DNA of 64,000 bases from Sipunculus nudus. Its lineage: Eukaryota > Annelida > Sipuncula > Golfingiida > Sipunculidae. Location: positions 1,181,501 to 1,245,500 of the forward strand of contig CM049319.1 in assembly GCA_026874595.1 (NCBI GenBank), read 5' to 3'. The notes under the pieces are model-generated. The model saw only the letters and a list, made by a program, of their open reading frames with translations, was not told the DNA's origin and did not search any database. This document shows positions 1 through 11,497 of this stretch, in pieces. The position numbers were made by a program, and so were the translations under genes. Numbering within the stretch: position 1 is the first letter of the stretch; each line of letters begins with the position of its first letter.

Positions 1-2160
1 TATGTCTAAAATAATAGGGAGCTGTTACAGATACCTCCTTCAACATGGTTTAATATTAGGAGAAAAAAATAAATAGAAAAAGAACCAGAAGAGGCATAAG
101 AGGTGGCAAGCATAAACTGTCAAGACATGGAACCGGAGTGCATTTAGAAAACCTAGTTCAGGCTAATATTATCTTTGTGAACAAGCAAGTGAAAACTTTT
201 GATAGACATTTGAGGATATCTACTATCAATGTTAGATCTATACAAAACAAACATTTATTGTATCTAGAACATTTGATATCAGATCAGATCGACATATGTG
301 TAGTTACTGAAGTGTGGTTAAACAACCAAAACCCTATCGTGATAGCTGACTTAAATGATCAAGGCTATGTATTTAAACCAACAGTAAGGCACCAAAGAGG
401 AGGCGGAATTGCTATTTCATATAAAAACAAGATCAGTGTCAAAGAAATCAGTTCCACTGCCACTGGTGAACAGTCTACATTTGAGTACGTAGAATGGCAG
501 GTCACTACTAAACATCACATGTGTATCACCCTCCGGCATCAGCGCAACATCAGTTTACAAATCAACAGTTTATTGATGAATTTGCAGAAGCATTAGTTCC
601 CATTCTTGCGAAAAACAAAAACATCCTTGATGATTTTAACATTCATGTGAATGATTTTGATGACCAGGATAATATTTTACTACAGGACTGGATGACAGCA
701 TTTGGGCTGGAAAATCATGTAATATTTCCTACCCACACAAGTGGAAACACATTAAACTTAGTGTTGACCAAATATAATCAACAACTCAGCGTTTTATCAG
801 TGGAACCTGGCGTATCATTTTCTGATCATACTGAAATCTGCATTCATGTAGATGTGAAAAAAACCAACATTAATAAGATCCGAAACGACTACCCGAAGGC
901 TAAACAGTATACCTTTCCGAGAACTTTATTAATGACCTAAACATATTACAGGCTAAACTGGAAGTTATTCCTGACCTGGATCAACTGGCTTTTGAATATT
1001 CAAGAGGATTAGGGGACATTTTAGATAACCTGGCACCAAGAAAAACAACAGTAACAGCGAAACGTCCTCTGTTTCCTTAGTACAGTGAAGAATCGATCAA
1101 CTTAAAAGGGCAGTTAGGCTATTAGAAAGACGTTGGAGACAAAATAAATCATCAGAAACATGGAAAAACTACAACAAATTGAGAAATGTATATGCAAGAC
1201 ATTTACAACATAATAAAAGGAAAATAATAACAAATAAAGTGCTAGAATGTGAGAAAGACTCAAAGAAACTTTACAAATTAGTGAACAATTTGACTGGACG
1301 AATAATTACAAATACAATGCCACAGCAAGACGCGACATCGTCATCCAGTCTACCTGACAGATTTGCTGATTTTTTCCTCTCAAAGATAGAGAAGATCAGG
1401 AAAAACCTCTCAAATATCAAAACGTACAATCCACGAGTCAGAGATTTGAAACAATTTATAAAATTTGAGATGCTGACCCAATCTGAAGTTTATAAATTGT
1501 TAATGAGCATGAGAGCTAATACATGTGAATTAGATCCACTACCAGGAAGTATGTTTAGAAAGTATGTAAGGAACTTACACCTATAATTACTCGCATCATA
1601 AATACTTCATTAACCAATAGCAAATTTCCATTAGAATGGAAATCTTCAGTTGTAAAACCATTACTGAAGAAACAAGATCTTGAACTGGTAAAAAGTAATT
1701 ACAGACCAGTGAGTAATTTGTCTCTAATATCAAAGATTACTGAAAAAGCAGCATTAACCAAGCCTATCAATCATTGTGATTCCAATGCACCACTTCCGGA
1801 ATATCAGAGTGCCTACAGACCCAATCATGGATGTGAAACTGCATTATTAGAACTTCACAATGACATTCTATGGAATTTTGAGAAACAGAATATATTTTCT
1901 CTTTGTACAATGGATCTCAGTGCCGCTTTTGACACGGTGGATCATAATCTTCTACTTACAGTTTTGAATAACAGATTTGGGATTCAACATGAGGCTTATA
2001 AATGGATTGAAAGTTACCTTCGACCCCGTGGAATGAAAGTGAAAGCTGCTAATGAATATTCATCAGTCCAAGATGTTCCATTTGGAGTACCTCAAGGGAG
2101 TTGTTTATGGGCCTTATCTATATCTTGCATATGCCAGCACACTTAAAGATGTTGTGGACT
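1..2160 (+). mobile_element. Degraded APE-type LINE fragment (endonuclease plus N-terminal half of RT)
   Basis: Reading frames at 138-596, 521-940, 1179-1586 and 1709-2146 are successive pieces of one non-LTR retrotransposon polyprotein separated by frameshifts and stops. The first holds the start of an APE endonuclease (INVRSIQNK, then DICVVTEVWL with the catalytic Glu, then RGGGIAISYK). The second holds a decayed GDFN block (DDFNIH), HTSGNTLNLVLT and the closing FSDH motif. The fourth is reverse transcriptase with SAYRPNHGCETALLEL, motif A DLSAAFDTVDH and motif B GVPQGS. A frameshift follows immediately: the next frame continues with YGPYLYLAYASTLKDVV. RT homology stops near 2160, before the YADD box, so the 3' half is missing. 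The motif set suggests a CR1/jockey-like clade, which is inference. It cannot be autonomous. The 5' end may lie outside the window. Confidence 0.88.
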
Positions 2161-3045
2161 GTAATATGGGAAGATTCTGCCGTATATTTAACTTACCGTG
2201 CGGCACGATTTTCAGTCGCATCCTATAGCATACTATATTACACTCAGGGATCAATTATGAACATTTTTTTCACCTTTTTATTTTCAATAAGTCCTGGCGA
2301 GAAGTATGAAATTGAAGATGATGCTGTTTTTTTTTTTAGCAAATCAGTAGTTTCTTGAATTAGATGCATATCAGATTCACGCCTCAGAGAATACACTTAA
2401 CTCTAAATACGGAATTTACTCATCTCTTGAGAATTTTCCGAACTTCAAACCACCAAAACCTTCAAGTCAGATCATATATTCTCAGAGACCAGTGTAGGCA
2501 ATAATCTATCCCTTATATAATGAATTACAACCTGCCCAGGTACTCCGTTTCCCCAACCTCAGAAGCCGCATCGGGCAGGCCGTTCTTTATAGAAAGCAAG
2601 TAGATTAAACGAAAGCTTGGGAATATATCTTATTTACCTTCAGTTGGTCGTCCTTAAGACTGCACATGTTTCAGGGATGATTGACCTCAAAGTGCATTTG
2701 GGTACACGGTACAGATTTTCCAGGTCTTGATAAGTATTTCCTAGAAAGAATGAAAATTCTATTTAAACTGCCTTCAACATTCAGATCTAAGGACTTCCGT
2801 ACTGTACAAACCATATTGAACAGTTCCTTGTATTGGTTTGGTTGTATACATATATGTATGTATGTAATTTAATTTAGTTATTCGCGGGCAGTTACATTTT
2901 CTAAGATTAATATTATTTCGAATAAACATTGTTTTCGTATTAATTTAATATGGGGGTATACTGAAAAGATTACAGACTACGACTTTTTAAGGATGACCGT
3001 ATCTTATGCTAAAAAGCGATGTGTAAGCAATAAACGCTAGGAAGC
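2161..3045. other. Unassigned intergenic DNA
   Basis: AT-rich sequence between the truncated LINE and the 60-bp array. Short open frames occur (for example 2681-2872 +) but show no recognisable domain, repeat or splice context. I see nothing functional here. Confidence 0.5.
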
Positions 3046-6000
3046 AGATATTGGCCGTTTCATTGATTTGTTGTACGACGCTGTATTCTTGACGTCATTC
3101 TACTCAGATATTCTCTCGCTCATATTTGTTGTACGACGCTGTATTCTTGACGTCATCCTACTCAGATATTCTCTCGCTCATATTTGTTGTACGACGCTGT
3201 ATTCTTGACGTCATCCTACTCAGATATTCTCTCGCTTAAATTTGTTGTACGACGCTGTATTCTTGACGTCATCCTACTCAGATATTGGCTGTTTCATTTA
3301 TTTGTTGTACGACGCTGTATTCTTGACGTCATCCTACTCAGATATTGGCTGTTTCATTTATTTGTTGAACGACGCTGTATTCTTGACGTCATCCTGCTCA
3401 GATATTGGCTGTTTCATTTATTTGTTGTACGACGCTGTATTCTTGACGTCATCCTACTCAGATATTGGCTGTTTCATTTATTTGTTGTACGACGCTGTAT
3501 TCTTGACGTCATCCTACTCAGATATTCTCTCGCTCATATTTGTTGTACGACGCTGTATTCTTGACGTCATCCTACTCAGATATTGGCTGTTTCGTTTATT
3601 TGTTGTACGACGCTGTATTCTTGACGTCATCCTACTCAGATATTGGCTGTTTCATTTATTTGTTGTACGACGCTGTATTCTTGACGTCATCCTACTCAGA
3701 TATTGGCTGTTTCATTTATTTGTTGTACGACGCTGTATTCTTGACGTCATCCTACTCAGATATTGGCTGTTTCATTTATTTGTTGTACGACGCTGTATTC
3801 TTGACGTCACCCTATTCAGATATTCTCTCTCTCATATTTGTTGTACGACGCTTTATTCTTGGCGTCACCCTATTCAGATATTGGCTCTCTCATATTTGTT
3901 GTACGACGCTGTATTCTTGACGGCATCCTACTCAGATATTGGCTGTTTCATTTATTTGTTGTACGACGCAGTATTCTTGACGTCATCCTACTCAGATATT
4001 GGCTGTTTCATTTATTTGTTGTACGACGCTGTATTCTTGACGTCACCCTATTCAGATATTCTCTATCTCTTATTTGTTGTACGACGCTGTATTCTTGACG
4101 TCATCCTACTCAGATATTGGCTGTTTCATTTATTTGTTGTACGACGCTGTATTCTTGACGTCACCCTATTCAGATATTCTCTCTCTCATATTTGTTGTAC
4201 GACGCTTTTTTCTTGGCGTCACCCTATTCAGATATTGGCTCTCTCATATTTGTTGTACGACGCTGTATTCTTGACGTCATCCTACTCAGATATTGGCTGT
4301 TTCATTTATTTTTTGTACGACGCTGTATTCTTGACGTCACCCTATTCAGATATTCTCTCTCTCATATTTTTGTACGACGCTTTTTTCTTGGCGTCACCCT
4401 ATTCAGATATTGGCTCTCTCATATTTGTTGTACGACGCTGTATTCTTGACGTCATCCTACTCAGATATTGGCTGTTTCATTTATTTGTTGTACGACGCTG
4501 TATTCTTGACGTCACCCTATTCAGATATTCTCTCTCTCATATTTGTTGTACGACGCTTTTTTCTTGGCGTCACCCTATTCAGATATTCTCTCTCTCATAT
4601 TTGTTGTACGACGCTTTTTTCTTGGCGTCACCCTATTCAGATATTGGCTCTCTCATATTTGTTGTACGACGCTGTATTCTTGACGTCATCCTACTCAGAT
4701 ATTGGCTGTTTCATTTATTTGTTGTACGACGCTGTATTCTTGACGTCACCCTATTCAGATATTCTCTCTCTCATATTTGTTGTACGACGCTTTTTTCTTG
4801 GCGTCACCCTATTCAGATATTGGCTCTCTCATATTTGTTGTACGACGCTGTATTCTTGACGTCATCCTACTCAGATATTGGCTGTTTCATTTATTTGTTG
4901 TACGACCCTGTATTCTTGACGTCACCCTATTCAGATATTCTCTCTCTCATATTTGTTGTACGACGCTTTTTTCTTGGCGTCACCCTATTCAGATATTGGC
5001 TCTCTCATATTTGTTGTACGACGCTGTATTCTTGACGTCATCCTACTCAGATATTGGCTGTTTCATTTATTTGTTGTACGACGCTGTATTCTTGACGTCA
5101 TCCTACTCAGATATTGGCTGTTTCATTTATTTGTTGTACGACGCTGTATTCTTGACGTCACCCTATTCAGATATTCTCTCTCTCATATTTGTTGTACGAC
5201 GCTGTATTCTTGACGTCATCCTACTCAGATATTGGCTGTTTCATTTATTTTTTGTACGACGCTGTATTCTTGACGTCACCCTATTCAGATATTCTCTCTC
5301 TCATATTTTTGTACGACGCTTTTTTCTTGGCGTCACCCTATTCAGATATTGGCTCTCTCATATTTGTTGTACGACGCTGTATTCTTGACGTCATCCTACT
5401 CAGATATTGGCTGTTTCATTTATTTGTTGTACGACGCTGTATTCTTGACGTCACCCTATTCAGATATTCTCTCTCTCATATTTGTTGTACGACGCTTTTT
5501 TCTTGGCGTCACCCTATTCAGATATTCTCTCTCTCATATTTATTGTACGACGCTTTTTTCTTGGCGTCACCCTATTCAGATATTGGCTCTCTCATATTTG
5601 TTGTACGACGCTGTATTCTTGACGTCATCCTACTCAGATATTGGCTGTTTCATTTATTTGTTGTACGACGCTGTATTCTTGACGTCACCCTATTCAGATA
5701 TTCTCTCTCTCATATTTGTTGTACGACGCTTTTTTCTTGGCGTCACCCTATTCAGATATTGGCTCTCTCATATTTGTTGTACGACGCTGTATTCTTGACG
5801 TCATCCTACTCAGATATTGGCTGTTTCATTTATTTGTTGTACGACGCTGTATTCTTGACGTCACCCTATTCAGATATTCTCTCTCTCATATTTGTTGTAC
5901 GACGCTTTTTTCTTGGCGTCACCCTATTCAGATATTGGCTCTCTCATATTTGTTGTACGACGCTGTATTCTTGACGTCATCCTACTCAGATATTGGCTGT

Positions 6001-7881
6001 TTCATTTATTTGTTGTACGACCCTGTATTCTTGACGTCACCCTATTCAGATATTCTCTCTCTCATATTTGTTGTACGACGCTTTTTTCTTGGCGTCACCC
6101 TATTCAGATATTGGCTCTCTCATATTTGTTGTACGACGCTGTATTCTTGACGTCATCCTACTCAGATATTGGCTGTTTCATTTATTTGTTGTACGACCCT
6201 GTATTCTTGACGTCATCCTACTCAGATATTGGCTGTTTCATTTATTTGTTGTACGACGCTGTATTCTTGACGTCATCCTACTCAGATATTGGCTGTTTCA
6301 TTTATTTGTTGTACGACGCTGTATTCTTGACGTCATCCTACTCAGATATTGGCTGTTTCATTTATTTGTTGTACGACGCTGTATTCTTGACGTCATCCTA
6401 CTCAGATATTGGCTGTTTCATTTATTTGTTGTACGACGCTGTATTCTTGACGTCATCCTACTCAGATATTGGCTGTTTCATTTATTTGTTGTACGACGCT
6501 GTATTCTTGACGTCACCCTATTCAGATATTCTCTCTCTCATATTTGTTGTACGACGCTTTTTTCTTGGCGTCACCCTATTCAGATATTGGCTCTCTCATA
6601 TTTGTTGTACGACGCTGTATTCTTGACGTCATCCTACTCAGATATTGGCTGTTTCATTTATTTTTTGTACGACGCTGTATTCTTGACGTCACCCTATTCA
6701 GATATTCTCTCTCTCATATTTTTGTACGACGCTTTTTTCTTGGCGTCACCCTATTCAGATATTGGCTCTCTCATATTTGTTGTACGACGCTGTATTCTTG
6801 ACGTCATCCTACTCAGATATTGGCTGTTTCATTTATTTGTTGTACGACGCTGTATTCTTGACGTCACCCTACTCAGATATTGGCTGTTTCATTTATTTGT
6901 TGTACGACGCTGTATTCTTGACGTCATCCTACTCAGATATTGGCTGTTTCATTTATTTGTTGTACGACGCTGTATTCTTGACGTCACCCTATTCAGATAT
7001 TCTCTCTCTTATATTTGTTGTACGACGCTTTTTTCTTGGCGTCACCCTATTCAGATATTGGCTCTCTCATATTTGTTGTACGACGCTGTATTCTTGACGT
7101 CATCCTACTCAGATATTGGCTGTTTCATTTATTTGTTGTACGACGCTGTATTCTTGACGTCACCCTATTCAGATATTCTCTCTCTCATATTTGTTGTACG
7201 ACGCTTTTTTCTTGGCGTCACCCTATTCAGATATTGGCTCTCTCATATTTGTTGTACGACGCTGTATTCTTGACGTCATCCTACTCAGATATTGGCTGTT
7301 TCATTTATTTGTTGTACGACCCTGTATTCTTGACGTCACCCTATTCAGATATTCTCTCTCTCATATTTGTTGTACGACGCTTTTTTCTTGGCGTCACCCT
7401 ATTCAGATATTGGCTCTCTCATATTTGTTGTACGACGCTGTATTCTTGACGTCATCCTACTCAGATATTGGCTGTTTCATTTATTTGTTGTACGACGCTG
7501 TATTCTTGACGTCATCCTACTCAGATATTGGCTGTTTCATTTATTTGTTGTACGACGCTGTATTCTTGACGTCATCCTACTCAGATATTGGCTGTTTCAT
7601 TTATTTGTTGTACGACGCTGTATTCTTGACGTCATCCTACTCAGATATTGGCTGTTTCATTTATTTGTTGTACGACGCTGTATTCTTGACGTCACCCTAT
7701 TCAGATATTCTCTCTCTCATATTTGTTGTACGACGCTTTATTCTTGGCGTCACCCTATTCAGATATTGGCTCTCTCATATTTGTTGTACGACGCTGTATT
7801 CTTGGCGTCACCCTATTCAGATATTGGCTCTCTCATATTTGTTGTACGACACTGTATTCTTTGCGTCACAATATTCAAATA
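3046..7881. repeat. 58/60-bp tandem satellite array with TGACGTCA in most units
   Basis: About 81 tandem units share the core TTGTTGTACGACGCTGTATT, then CTTGACGTCA, then CAGATATT. Two lengths alternate: 60 bp ending GGCTGTTTCATTTA and 58 bp ending CTCTCTCTCATA or GGCTCTCTCATA. In the middle, three units (60+58+58) form a 176-bp higher-order repeat, seen as identical features at 5716, 5892 and 6068 and again at 7015, 7191 and 7367. Runs of pure 60-bp units occur at about 3240-3780, 6180-6480 and 7440-7680. Most units carry the perfect cAMP-response octamer TGACGTCA; a sub-variant has TGGCGTCA instead. Long open frames cross the array in several frames, but they reflect a 60-bp period without stops rather than a protein gene. 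The last unit, near 7840-7881, is degenerate. Confidence 0.95.
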
Positions 7882-8027
7882 TTCAAATGGCGTTTCTCGC
7901 AATCCAACTTCTACTCCAGCAGCTCGCTTTGTTTTGAGCAAAGAATTATATCTTTTAACAAAACCTGCCACAAGCATCAACAGAGTATAGCCACTTTATT
8001 CACTCGACAATGGCGTCTTTTCTATAA

Positions 8028-8097
8028 GGCTAGTTTACAGGGTGCGATTTTCCATACGACTGTCGCATGCGACAAAATCGCACCGTGTTAACTGACC
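8028..8097. mobile_element. 70-bp fold-back MITE
   Basis: The two ends are inverted copies: GGCTAGTTTACAGGGTGCGA at the left pairs with the reverse complement of the right end, GGTCAGTTAACACGGTGCGA. Both are followed by TTTT, giving 24 positions with 4 mismatches. The centre holds the palindrome GTCGCATGCGAC. The left flank ends TAA and the right flank begins TTA, compatible with a mutated 3-bp TWA target duplication of the PIF/Harbinger type; that assignment is inference. The terminal GGCT(N)nTTTNCAG resembles the larger element at 62763-63068. Confidence 0.65.
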
Positions 8098-8186
8098 TTA
8101 TTGTGTGATCCAGGAGGGAAATGGATACCGGAAGTGTCAGAGTAGCTGTGAGGAGCCTGAATAATGTGAGATTGAGAGTAAGGCAG

Positions 8187-10439
8187 TTTTTTCTCTTTTT
8201 TTTTTTGTTTATGTACTTCGCAAAAATTGATGCATATCCTGAATTATCTTGTTTAATATATTATTTATGCAATTCTTATGGTATTGCTTACAAACGGGGC
8301 GATTCTATGTCGACCTCCCCATTGTTGATATTAAATATAACAAATGAATTGATACGTTCCTTATGTACGTCCTCACTTCTACAATCAGTTCCCTGTGCTA
8401 ATGTTTAATAAGGACAGTCTTCACTGGAATGGGTGGCCTTGTAGAGCAATTAATTATGTGTATTGCTTCTCTCAATGCTACATATATACAACTCTCCTAA
8501 AAGCTGGGATTCGATTTCAGAATCGCTATGTAAAGTTACCCGATATCAAGAAACGTTAAATCCCTTCTGTGATGCAGACAGTATGCAATGGAAACTGTTG
8601 TCGATATTATATACGACACGCAAAAGAAGAAAAAAAAAACAACTCCTCATTTCTAACGAAACAAATGTTGGTTGGAGAACGGGGCAATGAAAGCTTATTT
8701 TCTATTAATATTGTTATTTATAAATTCAGTACGACTATGCCCTTCATTTCCGGTTTGGGCAAACGCAGTAGCAAACAGCAATAACAGAGAGTATACTATA
8801 GTTCTGAATTAAACCGGTGAACATGGCTACGGATACCTTCGACTCCAAAAGAATAATCCGCTGGGGTTCACTCGGCTATTGGCAGCCTTCTATTGAGCCA
8901 TGTAAAGGTTAAGAAAAAAAACATAAAAAACATCACAAATATTCCGAAAACGCTTCGAGTTTTCTTTATTAATAATTTAGGGTGTATTGATTAAGATATT
9001 GTTAGTAGTGATTAAGGATTTATCATGCAAGTCGTCTTCACCAAGGATCCATTTGAATCGGAAACAGCATTCATTTTAGGTCCCGAAAAGTCACTCGACA
9101 GTGTTGACATCAATGCTATTGTTATTAGGTAGTTTCCTATCGAAATCCGGGGTTTCCATATATTGCGTGATGATAATATCTCAAATTTAATGTTAACTGC
9201 AAACATCAGAGGAAATCGCATTACGAATATGAGCCTGCTTTATTTCAGAAATTTCTGAGTAAAAACCTATTTGTAATCAATATTGAACATGACGACAGGA
9301 TAACTACCTCGGACAACTACAACTGTATTCAAAATAGTGTTCAGAGAGAAACAATGGTTCACGTATAATTATAAATGATGGTTTGCTCTTGTGACGTAAC
9401 ACATGATTTAAGATATAGTATATTTGTAGGTGTTTTTTTTATTTTCAAAATTATCAAACTTTACGCCTTGTTATGAATATTATAGACCTGCCATTAGTAA
9501 TCATATTTTCCACTACCATGTGTTAACTGTGAACTAACGCAGTTGTTTATATATAGACCTATGCTAACGGGGTCGGACTATTCATAGAAAACCACCGAAA
9601 ACCACAGAAAACCACTGAAAATCAAACAAAAACAATTGGAAATCAACTATTTTCTGTGACATTCTTAAATATTTCAAGTATTTTATCTGATAACTGGTGT
9701 AAAATAATAAGATGTATATAAACGAATACTGTACATCTGTTTTTGGTAATGGACAAAAAAAGTTGATAAGGAAAAACCGAAATCAAACCATTTAATAAGG
9801 GAAGAAGTGGAAAAGCAAGTTTTGACTCGATAAACTATGTAAACCTAAATGGCAATGACCGAGCCTAAACAGAAATATCAGTCCCTTAATCAATCTGGTT
9901 GTCAAACCGCCAGCACTTCCCGATTTATTCAGTAGCTCACAAAACATACACTTGAAATATGTGGTAAAAGTAATTTAAGAGGTCCTTACAAACTGTTTTA
10001 GAAATAATGCCCCCTCCCCTCTCTATCCTTAGCCCCACAAATACCTAAACATTGAAAGTCTCCTGCAGTAGTAACTGTTATGCAAGGTAAGTTTGCATTC
10101 CGAATTTCCCATTACCATAAATATAGAAGACAGTAGTCTTAGCTAATTCTAGCTAGGTTTTAGCTCCATAATTACCTGAACCATACAGCAAGGGAAAAAT
10201 TAACTTAATGGGGCTTATGATTCATCTCTTGGATACATAAATCTCTCTTGCATAACAATGGATAATGGCTTTTCCTCAATAACTCACACTGACCAACAAT
10301 TTGATTTAAAGGTTAAACTTCCTGTCCCTTAGGGTTTAGATGTGAGCCCTGTTAACTAGCTGATAGATGGATCCTGAAGTTTTTCAATTTGAAAATGTAG
10401 GTCTCCGTGAACTATCAGGACCTGACAGCATGTCAGGTT
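8187..10439. other. Unassigned intergenic DNA
   Basis: No gene is recognisable. Short open frames (8463-8690 +, 8569-8784 +, 9012-9221 -) have no known motif. At 9590-9635 a short AAACCACNGAAAA motif is tandemly repeated about four times. An ATG in good context at 8823 opens a 29-codon frame ending at a TAA near 8910, without recognisable homology. Confidence 0.45.
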
Positions 10440-11191
10440 TAAAATTCCCGGGTTGTGGGGTTACGATTCGTGTCCGGTTAATGATGTAAGTTTAAACTTC
10501 CTGGGTCTGGAGTTTACAATTCGTGTCCGGTTAACGATGCAAGTTTAAACTTCATGGGTTGTGTGGTTACGAATCGTGTCCGGTTAATGATGTAAGTTTA
10601 AACTTCCTGGGTTGTTGGGTTACGATTCATGTCCGGTTAATCATGTAAGTTTAAACTTCCTGGGTTGTTGGGTTATGATATAGTCCGGTTAATGATGTAA
10701 GTGTAAACGTCCTGGGTGGTGGGGTTACGATTCGTGTAAGATAAATGATGTAAGTTTAAACTTCCTGGGTTGTTGGGTTACGATTCATGTCCGGTTAATC
10801 ATGTAAGTTTAAACTTCCTGGGTTGTTGGGTTATGATATAGTCCGGTTAATGATGTAAGTGTAAACTTCCTGGGTGGTGGGGTTACGATTCGTGTCCGGT
10901 TAATGATGTAAGTTTAAACTTCCTGGGTGGTGGGGTTACAATTCGTGTCCGGTTAATGATGTAAGTGTAAACTCCCTCGGTGGTGGGGTTACGATACGTG
11001 TCAGGTTAATGATGCAAGTTTAAACTTCCTGGGTCGGGAGTTTACAATTCGTGTCCGGTTAATGATGTAAGTTTAATTTCCTGGGTTGTTGGGTTATGAT
11101 ATAGTCCGGTTAATGATGCAAGTGTAAAGTTCCTGGGTGGTAGGGTTATGATATAGTCCGGTTAATGATGCAAGTGTAAACTTCCTGGGTG
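10440..11191. repeat. 53-bp minisatellite, left part
   Basis: About 14 tandem units of roughly 53 bp, core GTCCGGTTAATGATGTAAGT, then TTAAACTTCCTGGGTTG, then GGGTTACGATTCGT. Sub-variants carry GATATAGTCC (a slightly shorter unit). A three-unit block starting at 10631 recurs 159 bp later at 10790, a local higher-order duplication. The same array resumes at 16735, so it is one minisatellite split by the LINE at 11192-16734. Confidence 0.93.
11183..11191. repeat. Left target-site duplication of the LINE
   Basis: TCCTGGGTG, repeated at 16735-16743 directly after the (AATC)n tail. Joining the flanks at this word restores a normal minisatellite unit. Confidence 0.85.
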
Positions 11192-11200
11192 TCTAAGAGA

Positions 11201-11210
11201 GCGCATGCGC
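11201..11210. promoter_or_regulatory. Palindromic NRF-1-type site at the LINE 5' end
   Basis: GCGCATGCGC, followed by GGCGGGGAGG, starts 10 bp inside the element in otherwise AT-rich DNA. GCGCATGCGC is the consensus of nuclear respiratory factor 1 in animals. Its position at the 5' terminus fits an internal promoter, which full-length LINEs need. Binding is not demonstrated. Confidence 0.45.
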
Positions 11211-11497
11211 GGCGGGGAGGACGTGCCTTAAAGAGCTCTCCCCAATTGCCTCTAAAACCTTAGTAAATTAAGCTGGAATGTCTCATAATTAACACAGGAT
11301 GTGCAGAATGTGTCAGAGGACACCCATGGTAAAAACTGTGAAGAAACTGTGAGTAAAACTATGAATTTCTACCATATTTTTATATTATAAAGACCAGAAA
11401 AATCACTGGGCACCTGAAATCAGTCAACTGTGACGGCTAACGCATGGAGTTAACGGAAAGACTATTGTAATAGGTATTGGGGCAGTGAATAGAAAGC

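Noticed and set aside
3184-7990. Long open frames (up to 597 aa) across the first array, read as repeat proteins
   Set aside because: They overlap in several frames at once, arise from a stop-free 60-bp period, and shift frame at every 58-bp unit. No signal peptide, domain or splice context.
9012-9221. 69-aa minus-strand frame, and the plus-strand frame MQVVFTKDPFESE at about 9025
   Set aside because: Neither shows a recognisable domain; a GT after the plus-strand frame is too weak to call an exon.
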